Below are positions 33,900 through 40,304 of a stretch of DNA of 40,304 nt, one piece after another; within the stretch, counting starts at the first letter, position 1, and each line of letters begins with the position of its first letter. The notes below the pieces were generated by a model, which was given only the letters and a program-made list of their open reading frames with translations, did no database searches and was not told the origin of the DNA. The DNA lies in the IMG/VR virus record IMGVR_UViG_3300047564_001139, positions 1 through 40,304 of that record; one strand, given 5' to 3'. This DNA is from a virus. The translations under genes and the position numbers were made by a program.

Positions 33900-34539
33900 T
33901 GATTGTTGGTAAACGTTGGAATTCAACATCCCAGTTTGCATAATAGAAGTTAGCAGTAACTTTAACTAATTGAGACGATCCATATGATAATGGAATCGAA
34001 TCAATAGAATATACCCAAGCATCATTTAAAGTATATGTTGCTGCAGTCAAACCAATTTCAGATGAACTGTTGCGCTCATGTTTTTTAATAATCATTCTGC
34101 ATTGATATTCATTTGGATAATTTAATCTATAGTTTTTATTTTTACCAGTTCCTTCTACACTATAGATTCTAGCATACCAATCATTCAGAAAGTTGAGTGC
34201 TTGCATCTCGGCATCACACATGAATGATAATTGAATATCATTGTAGATAGTATTTGTTGGATAGTATACTGGGTTTGCACCAGCATATCTATTGACACTT
34301 CCTGTAGATGTTTGAACTCCAGGCAGAGTTGCTTCATCACACATCAAAAGAATTCTATCACCGACTTCATACACAGTATTAGAGGGTGTTCTGTTCAATC
34401 CACCATACTTTCGTATCAGTGGTTCTTGACCAGCAACCGAATTTTCTATAGGACCACCAGAAAAATGCACAGAATAGAGATTGCTTTTCGCCATCCCTCT
34501 CCCATTAGCTATTGCACTTAAATAGGTCTGAATGCCCAT
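33895..34539 (-). CDS. Tail-tube-fold protein (gp19/gp54 family)
   Basis: 214 residues. The sequence has the family pattern of T4 gp19-type tube proteins: a short N-terminal helix (TYLSAIANGRGMAKSNLYSV), GDRILLMCDEATLPG, NTIYNDIQLSFMCDAEMQAL followed by FLNDWYARIYS, and a C-terminal strand pair (YTLNDAWVYSIDSIPLSY, VTANFYYANWDVEFQRLP). T4 gp19 is about 163 residues and gp54 is 320. The location next to hub genes rather than a sheath gene slightly favours the tube-initiator gp54, but the tube monomer cannot be excluded. Its promoter TATAAATA is 24 nt before the ATG, with AAGG as ribosome site. Confidence 0.7.
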   Translation of the reverse strand: MGIQTYLSAIANGRGMAKSNLYSVHFSGGPIENSVAGQEPLIRKYGGLNRTPSNTVYEVGDRILLMCDEATLPGVQTSTGSVNRYAGANPVYYPTNTIYNDIQLSFMCDAEMQALNFLNDWYARIYSVEGTGKNKNYRLNYPNEYQCRMIIKKHERNSSSEIGLTAATYTLNDAWVYSIDSIPLSYGSSQLVKVTANFYYANWDVEFQRLPTIS

Positions 34540-34541
34540 TA

Positions 34542-34549
34542 AATAAATA
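34542..34549 (+). promoter_or_regulatory. Possible late promoter for the plus-strand operon (AATAAATA)
   Basis: Seven of eight bases match the late box, 24 nt before the gp4 ATG at 34574, the same spacing as the divergent site on the other strand. Confidence 0.5.
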
Positions 34550-34562
34550 CCTTGAGAAGTTA

Positions 34563-34570
34563 TATTTATA
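34563..34570 (-). promoter_or_regulatory. T4-type late promoter (TATAAATA)
   Basis: An exact late box on the minus strand, 23 nt before the ATG of the tube-fold protein. It should start the minus-strand tail/hub operon. It lies inside the 34-bp gap shared with the divergent gp4 operon. Confidence 0.75.
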
Positions 34571-34573
34571 TTT

Positions 34574-35008
34574 ATGGCATACTCGGGATTTTATCGCCCT
34601 ATAAATCCCAAAAAATATAGGGGAAACCCTATGAACATTGTGTATCGTTCATTATGGGAAAGAAAATTTATGATATTCTGTGATAGGAATGCAAGTGTAA
34701 TTGAATGGGGCAGTGAAGAAGTTGTGATACCTTATCGTTCCCCCTTAGATGGCAGGATTCATCGTTATTATGTTGACTTCTATATCAAAGTAAGAACAAA
34801 ATCAAATGAAATTAAAAAATATCTCATTGAAGTTAAACCAAAAAACCAGACAGTTCCTCCACCCCAATCAAAAAAGCAAACTAAAGTATACAAAGATAAA
34901 GTGCTAACGTTCTTAAAGAACCAAGCAAAGTGGGAAGCAGCAAGTGACTGGTGTGAGGATAGACAAATGGAATTTCTTATTCTCACCGAAGATCACTTAG
35001 GAGTATGA
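34574..35008 (+). CDS. gp4: gp4 head completion protein
   Basis: 144 residues, matching T4 gp4 (about 150). Conserved family pattern: YRPINPKKYRGNPMNIVYRS, LWERKFMIFCDRN..VIEWGSEEVVIPY, HRYYVDFYIKV, and KYLIEVKPKNQT. The WE, YVDF and IEVKPK blocks look like the active site of TnsA/PD-(D/E)XK-type nucleases (D in YVDF, E.K in IEVKPK). In T4, gp4 is added to filled heads before tail joining. It is the first gene of the plus-strand operon, facing the tube gene across a 34-bp promoter region. Confidence 0.85.
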   Translation: MAYSGFYRPINPKKYRGNPMNIVYRSLWERKFMIFCDRNASVIEWGSEEVVIPYRSPLDGRIHRYYVDFYIKVRTKSNEIKKYLIEVKPKNQTVPPPQSKKQTKVYKDKVLTFLKNQAKWEAASDWCEDRQMEFLILTEDHLGV

Positions 35009-35009
35009 C

Positions 35010-35693
35010 ATGGCAAAAGGATTTGCACAGAAAAATACACCAGCAAAAAGTAAAGGATATAAAACTATCTTCGAACAAGTTAAAGATATATCTGGAGACG
35101 AAGAACAATCTTGGCAGTGGTATAGATCTACAGTAAAAAAAATAGCTACAAAATACAAAGACAACGAAGAAAAATTAAACGTTGATGAACGCCGTGATAG
35201 ATCAGATGATCTCTCAAATCGAGATGGCAATCAACTGAGGAGATACGCTAGAGTTGGTAGATTATTTCTCTTTGAATATAAAGCAAAGATGAAATATCTA
35301 CCATACTATGATACATTTCCATTGGTATATGTAATCAAAGCAAATGCAGATCATTTCTTTGGTGCTAATCTACATTACATGCATCCAAAGAAAAGAGTAT
35401 TGGCAATAGAAAAACTTAAGCAAGACAGAATTGATATACCTCGCATATGTTTTCATAAATATATTACAGACCATGTAGATGGATTTCTATTAGATCTTGC
35501 TATCGATGAATGGGATACCGCTATCCATTTACCTGTTGAACATTTTGTTAAAGAACGTGGGAATGTATTGGTTCCATACAAGTCATCTGAAGTGTGGAAA
35601 GAAACCAACGAAAAATATAACGACAGAATTAAAGCGAAGAGAATCATCAAAGGTTATGGTAGACCAGAAGACATCGAGGTAGTAAGTCAATGA
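35010..35693 (+). CDS. Probable gp2-like DNA-end protector / head completion protein
   Basis: 227 residues. A basic helical N-terminus (about 1-80) is followed by RVGRLFLFEYKAKMKYLPYY, DTFPLVYVI and FFGANLHYMHPKKRVLAIEK, a pattern I associate with T4-like proteins annotated as gp2. T4 gp2 (about 274 residues) caps DNA ends inside the head and protects them from RecBCD. The gene order gp2-gp4-gp53 in T4 also places gp2 here. The name rests on memory of the motif and synteny and needs a profile search. It starts 1 nt after gp4 and overlaps the next gene by 4 nt (ATGA). Confidence 0.6.
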   Translation: MAKGFAQKNTPAKSKGYKTIFEQVKDISGDEEQSWQWYRSTVKKIATKYKDNEEKLNVDERRDRSDDLSNRDGNQLRRYARVGRLFLFEYKAKMKYLPYYDTFPLVYVIKANADHFFGANLHYMHPKKRVLAIEKLKQDRIDIPRICFHKYITDHVDGFLLDLAIDEWDTAIHLPVEHFVKERGNVLVPYKSSEVWKETNEKYNDRIKAKRIIKGYGRPEDIEVVSQ

Positions 35694-36553
35694 CATTAAA
35701 ATATCCTGCGAATATTGATGGCAGTAGAGATTTTATGAAATTTACTATTGGAGATTATACTCCTCCGATTGCTGGTGGAAACTATGTAAGTAATTTATCT
35801 GATCTGAGAGGGGATACTATAATCTTAAACATGCCATCTGATATAGGAAGTTCTTTCACTGGCGGATGGGGAGGAAAAAATACCACTGGTTTAGCACAAC
35901 TAGCCTTAAATGCAGTTAAAAGTGTTGGAGCTGCAACTAAAAATGGTGACACGTTTAGAGATCCTGCTGCATTTAAGACTCAGATTGACACAAAAACATC
36001 AGGAAACTTATTGAAAAACATATATGGAGCTGCTATAGAAGACGCAGTAACATTTCTAGGAGATACATTAGGTCAAGCACCTGGATTGGGCGGAAACTTA
36101 ACGGCAAATGATTTTCTACAAATTGGAACAGGAACTATTATAAACCCAAACACAGAACTATTTTATGGTGGACCATCATTAAGAACACATGGTTATTCAT
36201 TCAAGTTAATACCACAGTCAAGAGATGAAGCCAGTCAGATACTACAGATTGTAGAAAGATTTAAAAAAGCATGTCTTCCATCTGGATCTCAAGCAGTATT
36301 TGGTGGTCAACTTAGAAACTTTATTGGTGTTCCCGAAGTATGTCAAATACAATTCTGTGGAGCTGGTGGAGGAGAAAATCCAAACCTACCAAAATATAAA
36401 ATCTCTGCATTCACTGCTGTAAGCACAAGTTATATAACAGATGGAGGATACATGTCTTTCCGTGATGGAGAACCAATCGGTATTAATCTTACACTAGCTC
36501 TTACAGAATTGAAACTTGTATTCAAAGATGATATAGGAACAACTGCAAGATAA
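35690..36553 (+). CDS. gp48-like baseplate tail-tube cap protein
   Basis: 287 residues. DTIILNMPSDIGSSFTGGWG sits near residue 45, and YGGPSLRTHGYSFKLIPQSR, DEASQILQIVERFKKAC in the middle; the C-terminus has YKISAFTAVSTSYITDGGYM followed by PIGINLTLALTELKLVFKDD. The last part is shared by tube-related baseplate proteins gp48 and gp54. T4 gp48 (364 residues) sits on the baseplate hub and starts the tail tube with gp54. The neighbour gp53 supports a baseplate role. I prefer gp48, but gp54 is possible. Confidence 0.65.
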   Translation: MTLKYPANIDGSRDFMKFTIGDYTPPIAGGNYVSNLSDLRGDTIILNMPSDIGSSFTGGWGGKNTTGLAQLALNAVKSVGAATKNGDTFRDPAAFKTQIDTKTSGNLLKNIYGAAIEDAVTFLGDTLGQAPGLGGNLTANDFLQIGTGTIINPNTELFYGGPSLRTHGYSFKLIPQSRDEASQILQIVERFKKACLPSGSQAVFGGQLRNFIGVPEVCQIQFCGAGGGENPNLPKYKISAFTAVSTSYITDGGYMSFRDGEPIGINLTLALTELKLVFKDDIGTTAR

Positions 36554-36556
36554 CTT

Positions 36557-37207
36557 ATGGCATACTTCAACCGCCTACCAAACATAGAATATGACAAGAA
36601 ACCATTAACCTTTCCATTCTCCGAAAGGGAATATGTTCTTGCAAAAAATTTCTTCAGAAGATTTAAACTGTCAGAAAGTTCATACAACTTTCAGAATTTC
36701 TTCAATGAGTATGTAATGACAGATCAAGATCGTATTGATTATCTTTCATATAAATTTTACAATACATCTGAATTTGACTGGGTGATACTAATTACAAATA
36801 ATATTATCAATTCTTATTTTGATTTGGCAGTAAGAGAGTCTGATCTCTATGAAATTGTTCAGAAGGCTTATGGAAACCCAGAAGGAATTCATCACTACGA
36901 AACCTTTGAAGTGAAGAACAGTTCAAATCAAGTAGTATTAAAAAAAGGATTGAAGGTAGAGAAATCTTTTTACGATGGTGTATACAAATACTATGATAAC
37001 GGTCAGGTTGTATCTGTAAATGGAAATGATATTTCTATTCCCGTAACTAACTTCGAATACGAAAGAAATCTTAATGACGAGAAGAGAAAGATCTATATTC
37101 TAAGACCAGAATATGTTCAAGAATTTATAAGTCAGTTTGATGATGGAATGGAATATGCAAGATCTTCATCATACATAAACAAAACTACCAAGAAAGCAGG
37201 CATATAA
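36557..37207 (+). CDS. gp53: gp53 baseplate wedge protein
   Basis: 216 residues, near T4 gp53 (196). Family pattern: FNRLPNIEYD near the start, DRIDYLSYKFYNTSEFDWVI, then LITNNIINSYFDL and a HYET segment (GNPEGIHHYETFEV), and a C-terminal helix with KRKIYILRPEYVQEF. gp53 joins adjacent wedges around the hub in the baseplate. It starts 3 nt after the gp48-like gene and is the last gene of the plus operon. Its stop codon overlaps the T-tract of the terminator serving gp32 on the other strand. Confidence 0.82.
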   Translation: MAYFNRLPNIEYDKKPLTFPFSEREYVLAKNFFRRFKLSESSYNFQNFFNEYVMTDQDRIDYLSYKFYNTSEFDWVILITNNIINSYFDLAVRESDLYEIVQKAYGNPEGIHHYETFEVKNSSNQVVLKKGLKVEKSFYDGVYKYYDNGQVVSVNGNDISIPVTNFEYERNLNDEKRKIYILRPEYVQEFISQFDDGMEYARSSSYINKTTKKAGI

Positions 37208-37228
37208 AAAAGGGGGTCATAGACCCCC
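37206..37228 (-). terminator. Terminator of the gp32 transcript
   Basis: GGGGGTC (37212-37218) pairs with GACCCCC (37222-37228) around a 3-nt loop. On the minus strand the stem is followed by six T (complement of 37206-37211), a textbook intrinsic terminator just downstream of gp32. On the plus strand no T-tract follows, so it would act weakly for gp53. Confidence 0.88.
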
Positions 37229-37235
37229 CGTTGAT

Positions 37236-38150
37236 TCAATCTTCCTCAGCGAGTCGAGCGAAGTAACTCAGAGCATCATCTTCATCCTCATCTACTGCAG
37301 CAGCAACAGCAACCTTAGGAGCAGGTGCTTCGCGGCGAGGAGTAGGAATCACGAACTCTTCATCTTCTTCTTCATCCATCTTGCTAACAACAGTAGCAGC
37401 ACGAGCTTGAACTGGAGTTTGAGTAATACCCAGAACCAGATTCAGACGGTCTTCAAGTTCTTCATAGGTCTTGAAGTTAGACGGAGAGACAAACTCTTGG
37501 AGAGAATTGGCTTTACGCCAGATGTTTTCAAGCGCAGTATCATCCGCTGCGAGCGCACTCGGGGCGGCGAACTCAGACTTATCATAGTTCCAATAACCAG
37601 CAACATTAGTGATCTTCAGTTTGAAGTTAGCACCTTCCCAGAGATCGAAAGGATTCACAGGAGACTCATCTTCAAACTCAGGTTGCATAGCAGCAGTGAT
37701 CTTATCAAAGATCTTCTTGCCATACTTGTAGAGGAACACGCGACCCTCGTTCTCAGGGTTTGCTTTGTCACTTACAACATAGATGTTGGAGTAGTAAGAC
37801 AGCTTGCGCTTCTGTTTGCGAGCAGTTTCTTTATCTGCATCACGACCACTATTCCACAGGCGACGATTTACTTCGCCCACAGGATCTTTCTGACCAAGAG
37901 TAGTCAGAGAGTTTTCGATATACCAACCACCATCACCTTGGAAGGCATGGGAGTAGAGTTTCACGAAAGGAAGTTCCTCACCATCAGGCGCAGGGAGGAA
38001 ACGAATAACAGCATACCCATTGCCAGCGGCGTCAACGCTAGGCTTCCAGAAACGATCATCGCCAGTGGAAGCAGAGTTTGCTTTCTCAAGTTCCTTAGTC
38101 AGAGAAGCAAAGGAGTTTTGAGACTTGCGCTTAAGGTCAGCAAAAGACAT
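37236..38150 (-). CDS. gp32: gp32 single-stranded DNA-binding protein
   Basis: 304 residues (T4: 301). The N-terminus has the basic cooperativity region (MSFADLKRKSQNSFASLTKE), and the core has RFWKPSVDAAGNGYAVIRFL, LSYYSNIYVVSDKANPENEG, RVFLYKYGKKIFDKI and FDLWEGANFKLKI. The tail is acidic (KMDEEEDEEF, DEDEDDALSYFARLAEED), which in T4 binds partner replication proteins. There is no cysteine in the whole protein, so the zinc site of T4 gp32 is missing. It coats ssDNA in replication and recombination. A sigma70-type promoter and GAGGT ribosome site precede it, and a strong terminator follows. Confidence 0.95.
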   Translation of the reverse strand: MSFADLKRKSQNSFASLTKELEKANSASTGDDRFWKPSVDAAGNGYAVIRFLPAPDGEELPFVKLYSHAFQGDGGWYIENSLTTLGQKDPVGEVNRRLWNSGRDADKETARKQKRKLSYYSNIYVVSDKANPENEGRVFLYKYGKKIFDKITAAMQPEFEDESPVNPFDLWEGANFKLKITNVAGYWNYDKSEFAAPSALAADDTALENIWRKANSLQEFVSPSNFKTYEELEDRLNLVLGITQTPVQARAATVVSKMDEEEDEEFVIPTPRREAPAPKVAVAAAVDEDEDDALSYFARLAEED

Positions 38151-38205
38151 AGGATTACCTCGGATTTGTTTAGATTTGGTCTGTGTGACGCCTGATCACC
38201 TGTTC

Positions 38206-38234
38206 ATCATACCACGGGCAGGGGGCGGCGTCAA
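38206..38234 (-). promoter_or_regulatory. sigma70-type promoter of gp32 (TTGACG-N17-TATGAT)
   Basis: On the minus strand TTGACG (38229-38234), a 17-nt spacer rich in C and TATGAT (38206-38211). The -35 overlaps the stop codon of the upstream DUF1825-like gene. The start point would be near 38199, giving a ~49-nt leader that begins with a small hairpin (38185-38199). Confidence 0.78.
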
Positions 38235-38575
38235 CCCTCTGCCTCGATCTCCCGCTCGAACTCTTCGAGCTTATCGAGCATGTTACGCATAAGAGTCATA
38301 ACATTCTCAGTTTCCCACCATCCATATAGCATCTTAGCACCTTCTTCAATCTGCTCACACATTTCTACTGCGCGAGGATCGTCAGAAAGTTTGAGACGCA
38401 TGTAGAACACTTGTTGTTTTTCAACAAGTGAACGAACAACATTAATATATTCGAGTTGATCTTCCTTAGTGCCCTTCATGGGAGCAGAAAGGGTCAACTC
38501 CATCGCCTTCATTTGAAGACGTTCCATTTCTTTCGCCTCTTCCTGGACGATATCAGAATCGAAGAAGTCGCTCAT
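38231..38575 (-). CDS. DUF1825-like protein
   Basis: 114 residues. FFDSDIVQEEAKEMERLQMK at the start, and LVEKQQVFYMRLKLSDDPRA in the middle, resemble the cyanobacterial DUF1825 family (FFDSEIVQ.EAK, then ERYRIFMKRFELSDD). The phage copy is longer and more acidic at the C-terminus. All-helical; function unknown in host and phage. Its ATG overlaps the gp33 stop (ATGA), so it is translated with the late co-activator. Host origin is inferred from the family's distribution. Confidence 0.7.
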   Translation of the reverse strand: MSDFFDSDIVQEEAKEMERLQMKAMELTLSAPMKGTKEDQLEYINVVRSLVEKQQVFYMRLKLSDDPRAVEMCEQIEEGAKMLYGWWETENVMTLMRNMLDKLEEFEREIEAEG

Positions 38576-38826
38576 ACTAACATTAATTTTGCACGGGATG
38601 TTTTACGAATGAAGTTCAGTTGTTGAGCTTCGAATCTCAGTTTTTCTTTTAGTGATTTGGAAATCAATTTAGGAACACTTTCTAATTCAATTTCGTTTAG
38701 GTCACAATAATGAATGATAGCATCAATGTAACTCATAGAATCATCTTTCACCAAACTCTCTACTTCTGTAGAGAATCTCATAGTAGTCATAAATTTATCC
38801 TCTATTAGTTTATCTTTATCCTCCAT
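38572..38826 (-). CDS. gp33: gp33 late-transcription co-activator
   Basis: 84 residues. The segment DSMSYIDAIIHYCDLNEIEL with PKLISKSLKEKLRFEAQQLN aligns with T4 gp33 (MSYLEATTAFLEENSIPE, later IEKIQSEAIDEN). T4 gp33 binds the RNA polymerase beta flap and links gp55 to the sliding clamp for late transcription. The start used here overlaps the upstream nuclease gene by 11 nt; an in-frame ATG at 38788-38790 has GAGG 8 nt upstream and would give 72 residues, so the true start is open. It fits the late boxes found elsewhere in the window. Confidence 0.75.
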   Translation of the reverse strand: MEDKDKLIEDKFMTTMRFSTEVESLVKDDSMSYIDAIIHYCDLNEIELESVPKLISKSLKEKLRFEAQQLNFIRKTSRAKLMLV

Positions 38827-39490
38827 AGATCTCTTGGTAAAGTGTGCGTAGTTCTATTAGTCGGTCTAAGTATTCTTTTTTGGGTCGCTTAATAACAACT
38901 TGTGTATTGCCATCTTCACAGGCAACAATAGTTACAAGTTGTTTGATGCGTGTATTATATAGTTCATAAAACATACACCCATATGCAGTTTCTTGAATAT
39001 AATAATCTTCCATCCACTCTTCACGCTTCTCTTCCTTTGAGGTTTTGAAGTCAATAATAGATGGAACACCATCAAACTCACCGATACAATCAACTCGCCC
39101 AGCTACTTCCAGGTGATCTGAGTATAATGCTGCTTCTTGTAAATAGACTTTGGTGATTCTATTGAGAGTTGGAACAGCATTTTTAAACATCAAGAGGGGG
39201 AGGTGTTTCCCTTTGAAGTTGCTCTCATTATAACAGTTATTCAGCAAATCTTCAACCATCTTATGAAAGTCAGTGCCACGAGTAGCAGCACGGGTTGAGA
39301 TCGCTTGAGCTTTGTCAACACCTACCCGTTGTTTCCATTCATTGAGTTTCTTTTTCTTCTTCGGGCATACTCCTAGAACTGTAGTGATCGAAGGATACTT
39401 GCCACCCGAAGGTGTTGGATAGAGCCTACGACCATCTACCATGATAGGTTCCAGTTCAATAGGAGCAAATGACGAAGAATGAATAAACAT
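38816..39490 (-). CDS. PD-(D/E)XK nuclease (RecB/Cas4-like exonuclease)
   Basis: 224 residues. It has the ordered motifs of RecB-type nucleases: RGTDFHKMVED (residues about 70-80; H and E), VAGRVDCIGEF with the metal-binding Asp near 134, IIDFKTS (D and K near 146-148) and YYIQETAYGCMFYEL with the Q..Y motif near 165. Proteins of this type are often annotated as exonuclease in T4-like cyanophages; a role in DNA recombination or host DNA breakdown is likely but not specified by sequence. It overlaps the PhoH stop by 1 nt and the gp33 start by 11 nt. Confidence 0.82.
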   Translation of the reverse strand: MFIHSSSFAPIELEPIMVDGRRLYPTPSGGKYPSITTVLGVCPKKKKKLNEWKQRVGVDKAQAISTRAATRGTDFHKMVEDLLNNCYNESNFKGKHLPLLMFKNAVPTLNRITKVYLQEAALYSDHLEVAGRVDCIGEFDGVPSIIDFKTSKEEKREEWMEDYYIQETAYGCMFYELYNTRIKQLVTIVACEDGNTQVVIKRPKKEYLDRLIELRTLYQEIYGG

Positions 39491-40248
39491 TAGAATCCCA
39501 AATTAATTTTACTAATCAGATAAGAACGAACAAGACCAGAACGAACAATGTCTTGAACACCAAATTCAACCGAAGAAAACTCTTCCATTGTAGAAATAAT
39601 TTTTTGGAAGTCAAGAATACCATTACGTTCGTTAGTGCGAACAAGGTCTGTCTGTTGAACATCACCAGAGAAAATGATCTTACAATCTTGACCTACACGA
39701 GTGATGATAGAATCAAGTTCATGGAAGTTTAGGTTCTGCATTTCATCAACGATGATGATGCAGTTATCCATTGTAGTTCCACGAAGGAATGAAGTAGACC
39801 AAAAACTAATTGTTCCTTGGTTCTTCAAGTTCCCATACAGTAGTTCAAACTCCTCATCAGTAGGAAGTTCGAACATATACTTCACCATATTCTTATATGG
39901 AATTTGATAAAGGGAAGACTTGTCTTCGTGATCACCAGGAAGGAAACCAATTTCCCTAGTAGCGACAAGCGAGCGGACAATATATACCTTTTCATATGGG
40001 GTATTTTCATTAAGAACATCTTTCAGTGCAAGATAAAGTGCTACAAATGTTTTACCAGTTCCAGCGGCACCATAAGCAAAGAGATGCTTATCGTTCTCCC
40101 ACTCCTCAAACATTTTACGTTGTGAATCTGTAAGAGGTTCAATGTCTTTCGCAAAATATTCTTGATTTAGAGGCTTCTTGCGCTTCATCTGCTTCACGCT
40201 CATTCCGTTTGGAACGGCTTGCTTGGTCTTACGATTTCTTACAGGCAT
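39490..40248 (-). CDS. phoH: PhoH-like P-loop ATPase
   Basis: 252 residues. Walker A GAAGTGKT near residue 60, VYIVRSLVATREIGFLPGD (PhoH-specific), Walker B IIIVDEMQN near 165, and IIFSGDVQQTDL (sensor-type) near 190. PhoH is widespread in marine phages and used as a diversity marker; its biochemical role in phages remains uncertain. The ATG is 2 nt after the stop of the upstream partial gene, and no clear ribosome site is seen, suggesting coupling. It belongs to the early replication-side operon with the nuclease and gp33. Confidence 0.93.
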   Translation of the reverse strand: MPVRNRKTKQAVPNGMSVKQMKRKKPLNQEYFAKDIEPLTDSQRKMFEEWENDKHLFAYGAAGTGKTFVALYLALKDVLNENTPYEKVYIVRSLVATREIGFLPGDHEDKSSLYQIPYKNMVKYMFELPTDEEFELLYGNLKNQGTISFWSTSFLRGTTMDNCIIIVDEMQNLNFHELDSIITRVGQDCKIIFSGDVQQTDLVRTNERNGILDFQKIISTMEEFSSVEFGVQDIVRSGLVRSYLISKINLGF

Positions 40249-40250
40249 AA

Positions 40251-40304
40251 TTAGATTCTATTAACGGTTGAACCAGGAGTGTCGGCAGCACGATTGATAA
40301 TATG
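40251..40304 (-). CDS. C-terminal end of an upstream gene (partial)
   Basis: The last 17 codons and TAA of a frame entering from the window edge: HIINRAADTPGSTVNRI. The ending is 2 nt before the PhoH ATG, as expected for packed phage genes. Too short to name. Confidence 0.5.
   Translation of the reverse strand, partial: HIINRAADTPGSTVNRI

Noticed and set aside
37407-38195. 262-codon plus-strand open frame
   Set aside because: Antisense to gp32, whose identity is certain; the length is due to codon bias of gp32.
1-40304. CRISPR arrays, insertion sequences, attachment sites, integrase
   Set aside because: No regularly spaced short repeats, transposase motifs or integrase seen; the repeats present are in-frame parts of structural genes or promoter A-tracts.

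Overview
The window reads as part of the genome of a marine T4-like cyanophage (a contractile-tailed phage of Synechococcus/Prochlorococcus). The evidence is a set of T4-type morphogenesis and replication genes (gp4, gp53, gp48-, gp26-, gp27-, gp5-, gp19/54-, gp32- and gp33-like) next to genes typical of cyanobacterial viruses: a CpeT-type bilin lyase, a CP12-like Calvin-cycle regulator, a DUF1825-type protein and PhoH. The DNA is AT-rich, genes are packed with 1-10 nt gaps or ATGA overlaps, and no stretch over 300 bases lacks a gene.

Layout. 1-5765 (minus): three modular fibre/adhesin-like proteins, the first cut by the window edge, and two tail-collar proteins. 5767-17907 (minus): one 12.1 kb gene for a 4046-residue structural protein with internal repeats, driven by an exact T4-type late promoter (TATAAATA). 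17957-19331 (minus): a compact early-type cassette of two sigma70 promoters (one a perfect consensus), tRNA-CAT, tRNA-Leu(UAA), two small unknown genes, cpeT and tRNA-Thr(UGU), closed by a strong hairpin terminator. 19359-34539 (minus): baseplate hub/tail cluster with a beta-helix spike protein, gp5-like hub, CP12-like protein, gp27-like hub, three large hub/tape-measure-type proteins (two carrying M23, lytic transglycosylase and SleB-type peptidoglycan hydrolase domains), a 54-codon ORF in the -1 frame after gp26, gp26-like protein and a tail-tube-fold protein. 34574-37207 (plus): gp4, a gp2-like protein, a gp48-like protein and gp53. 37206-40304 (minus): terminator, gp32, DUF1825-like, gp33, a PD-(D/E)XK nuclease, PhoH and the last 17 codons of a further gene.

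How it works together. gp33 is the late-transcription co-activator that, with the sigma factor gp55 (not in this window), should recognise the TATAAATA sites found ahead of the giant gene and the tube gene. The tRNA/cpeT cassette and gp32 instead have host-type sigma70 promoters, so early and late transcription units are interleaved. The gp5-like protein shows no lysozyme domain; cell-wall cutting seems to have moved into the tape-measure-type proteins.

The most notable new signal is a probable programmed -1 ribosomal frameshift at the 3' end of gp26: an AAATTTT heptamer in the correct phase, a 10-nt spacer and a perfect 7-bp hairpin that also buries both possible start codons of the downstream 54-codon frame. 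This would give a gp26-fusion of about 294 residues, like the tail-assembly chaperone pairs of other long-tailed phages. All functional names come from reading protein sequences by eye; no database search was run.
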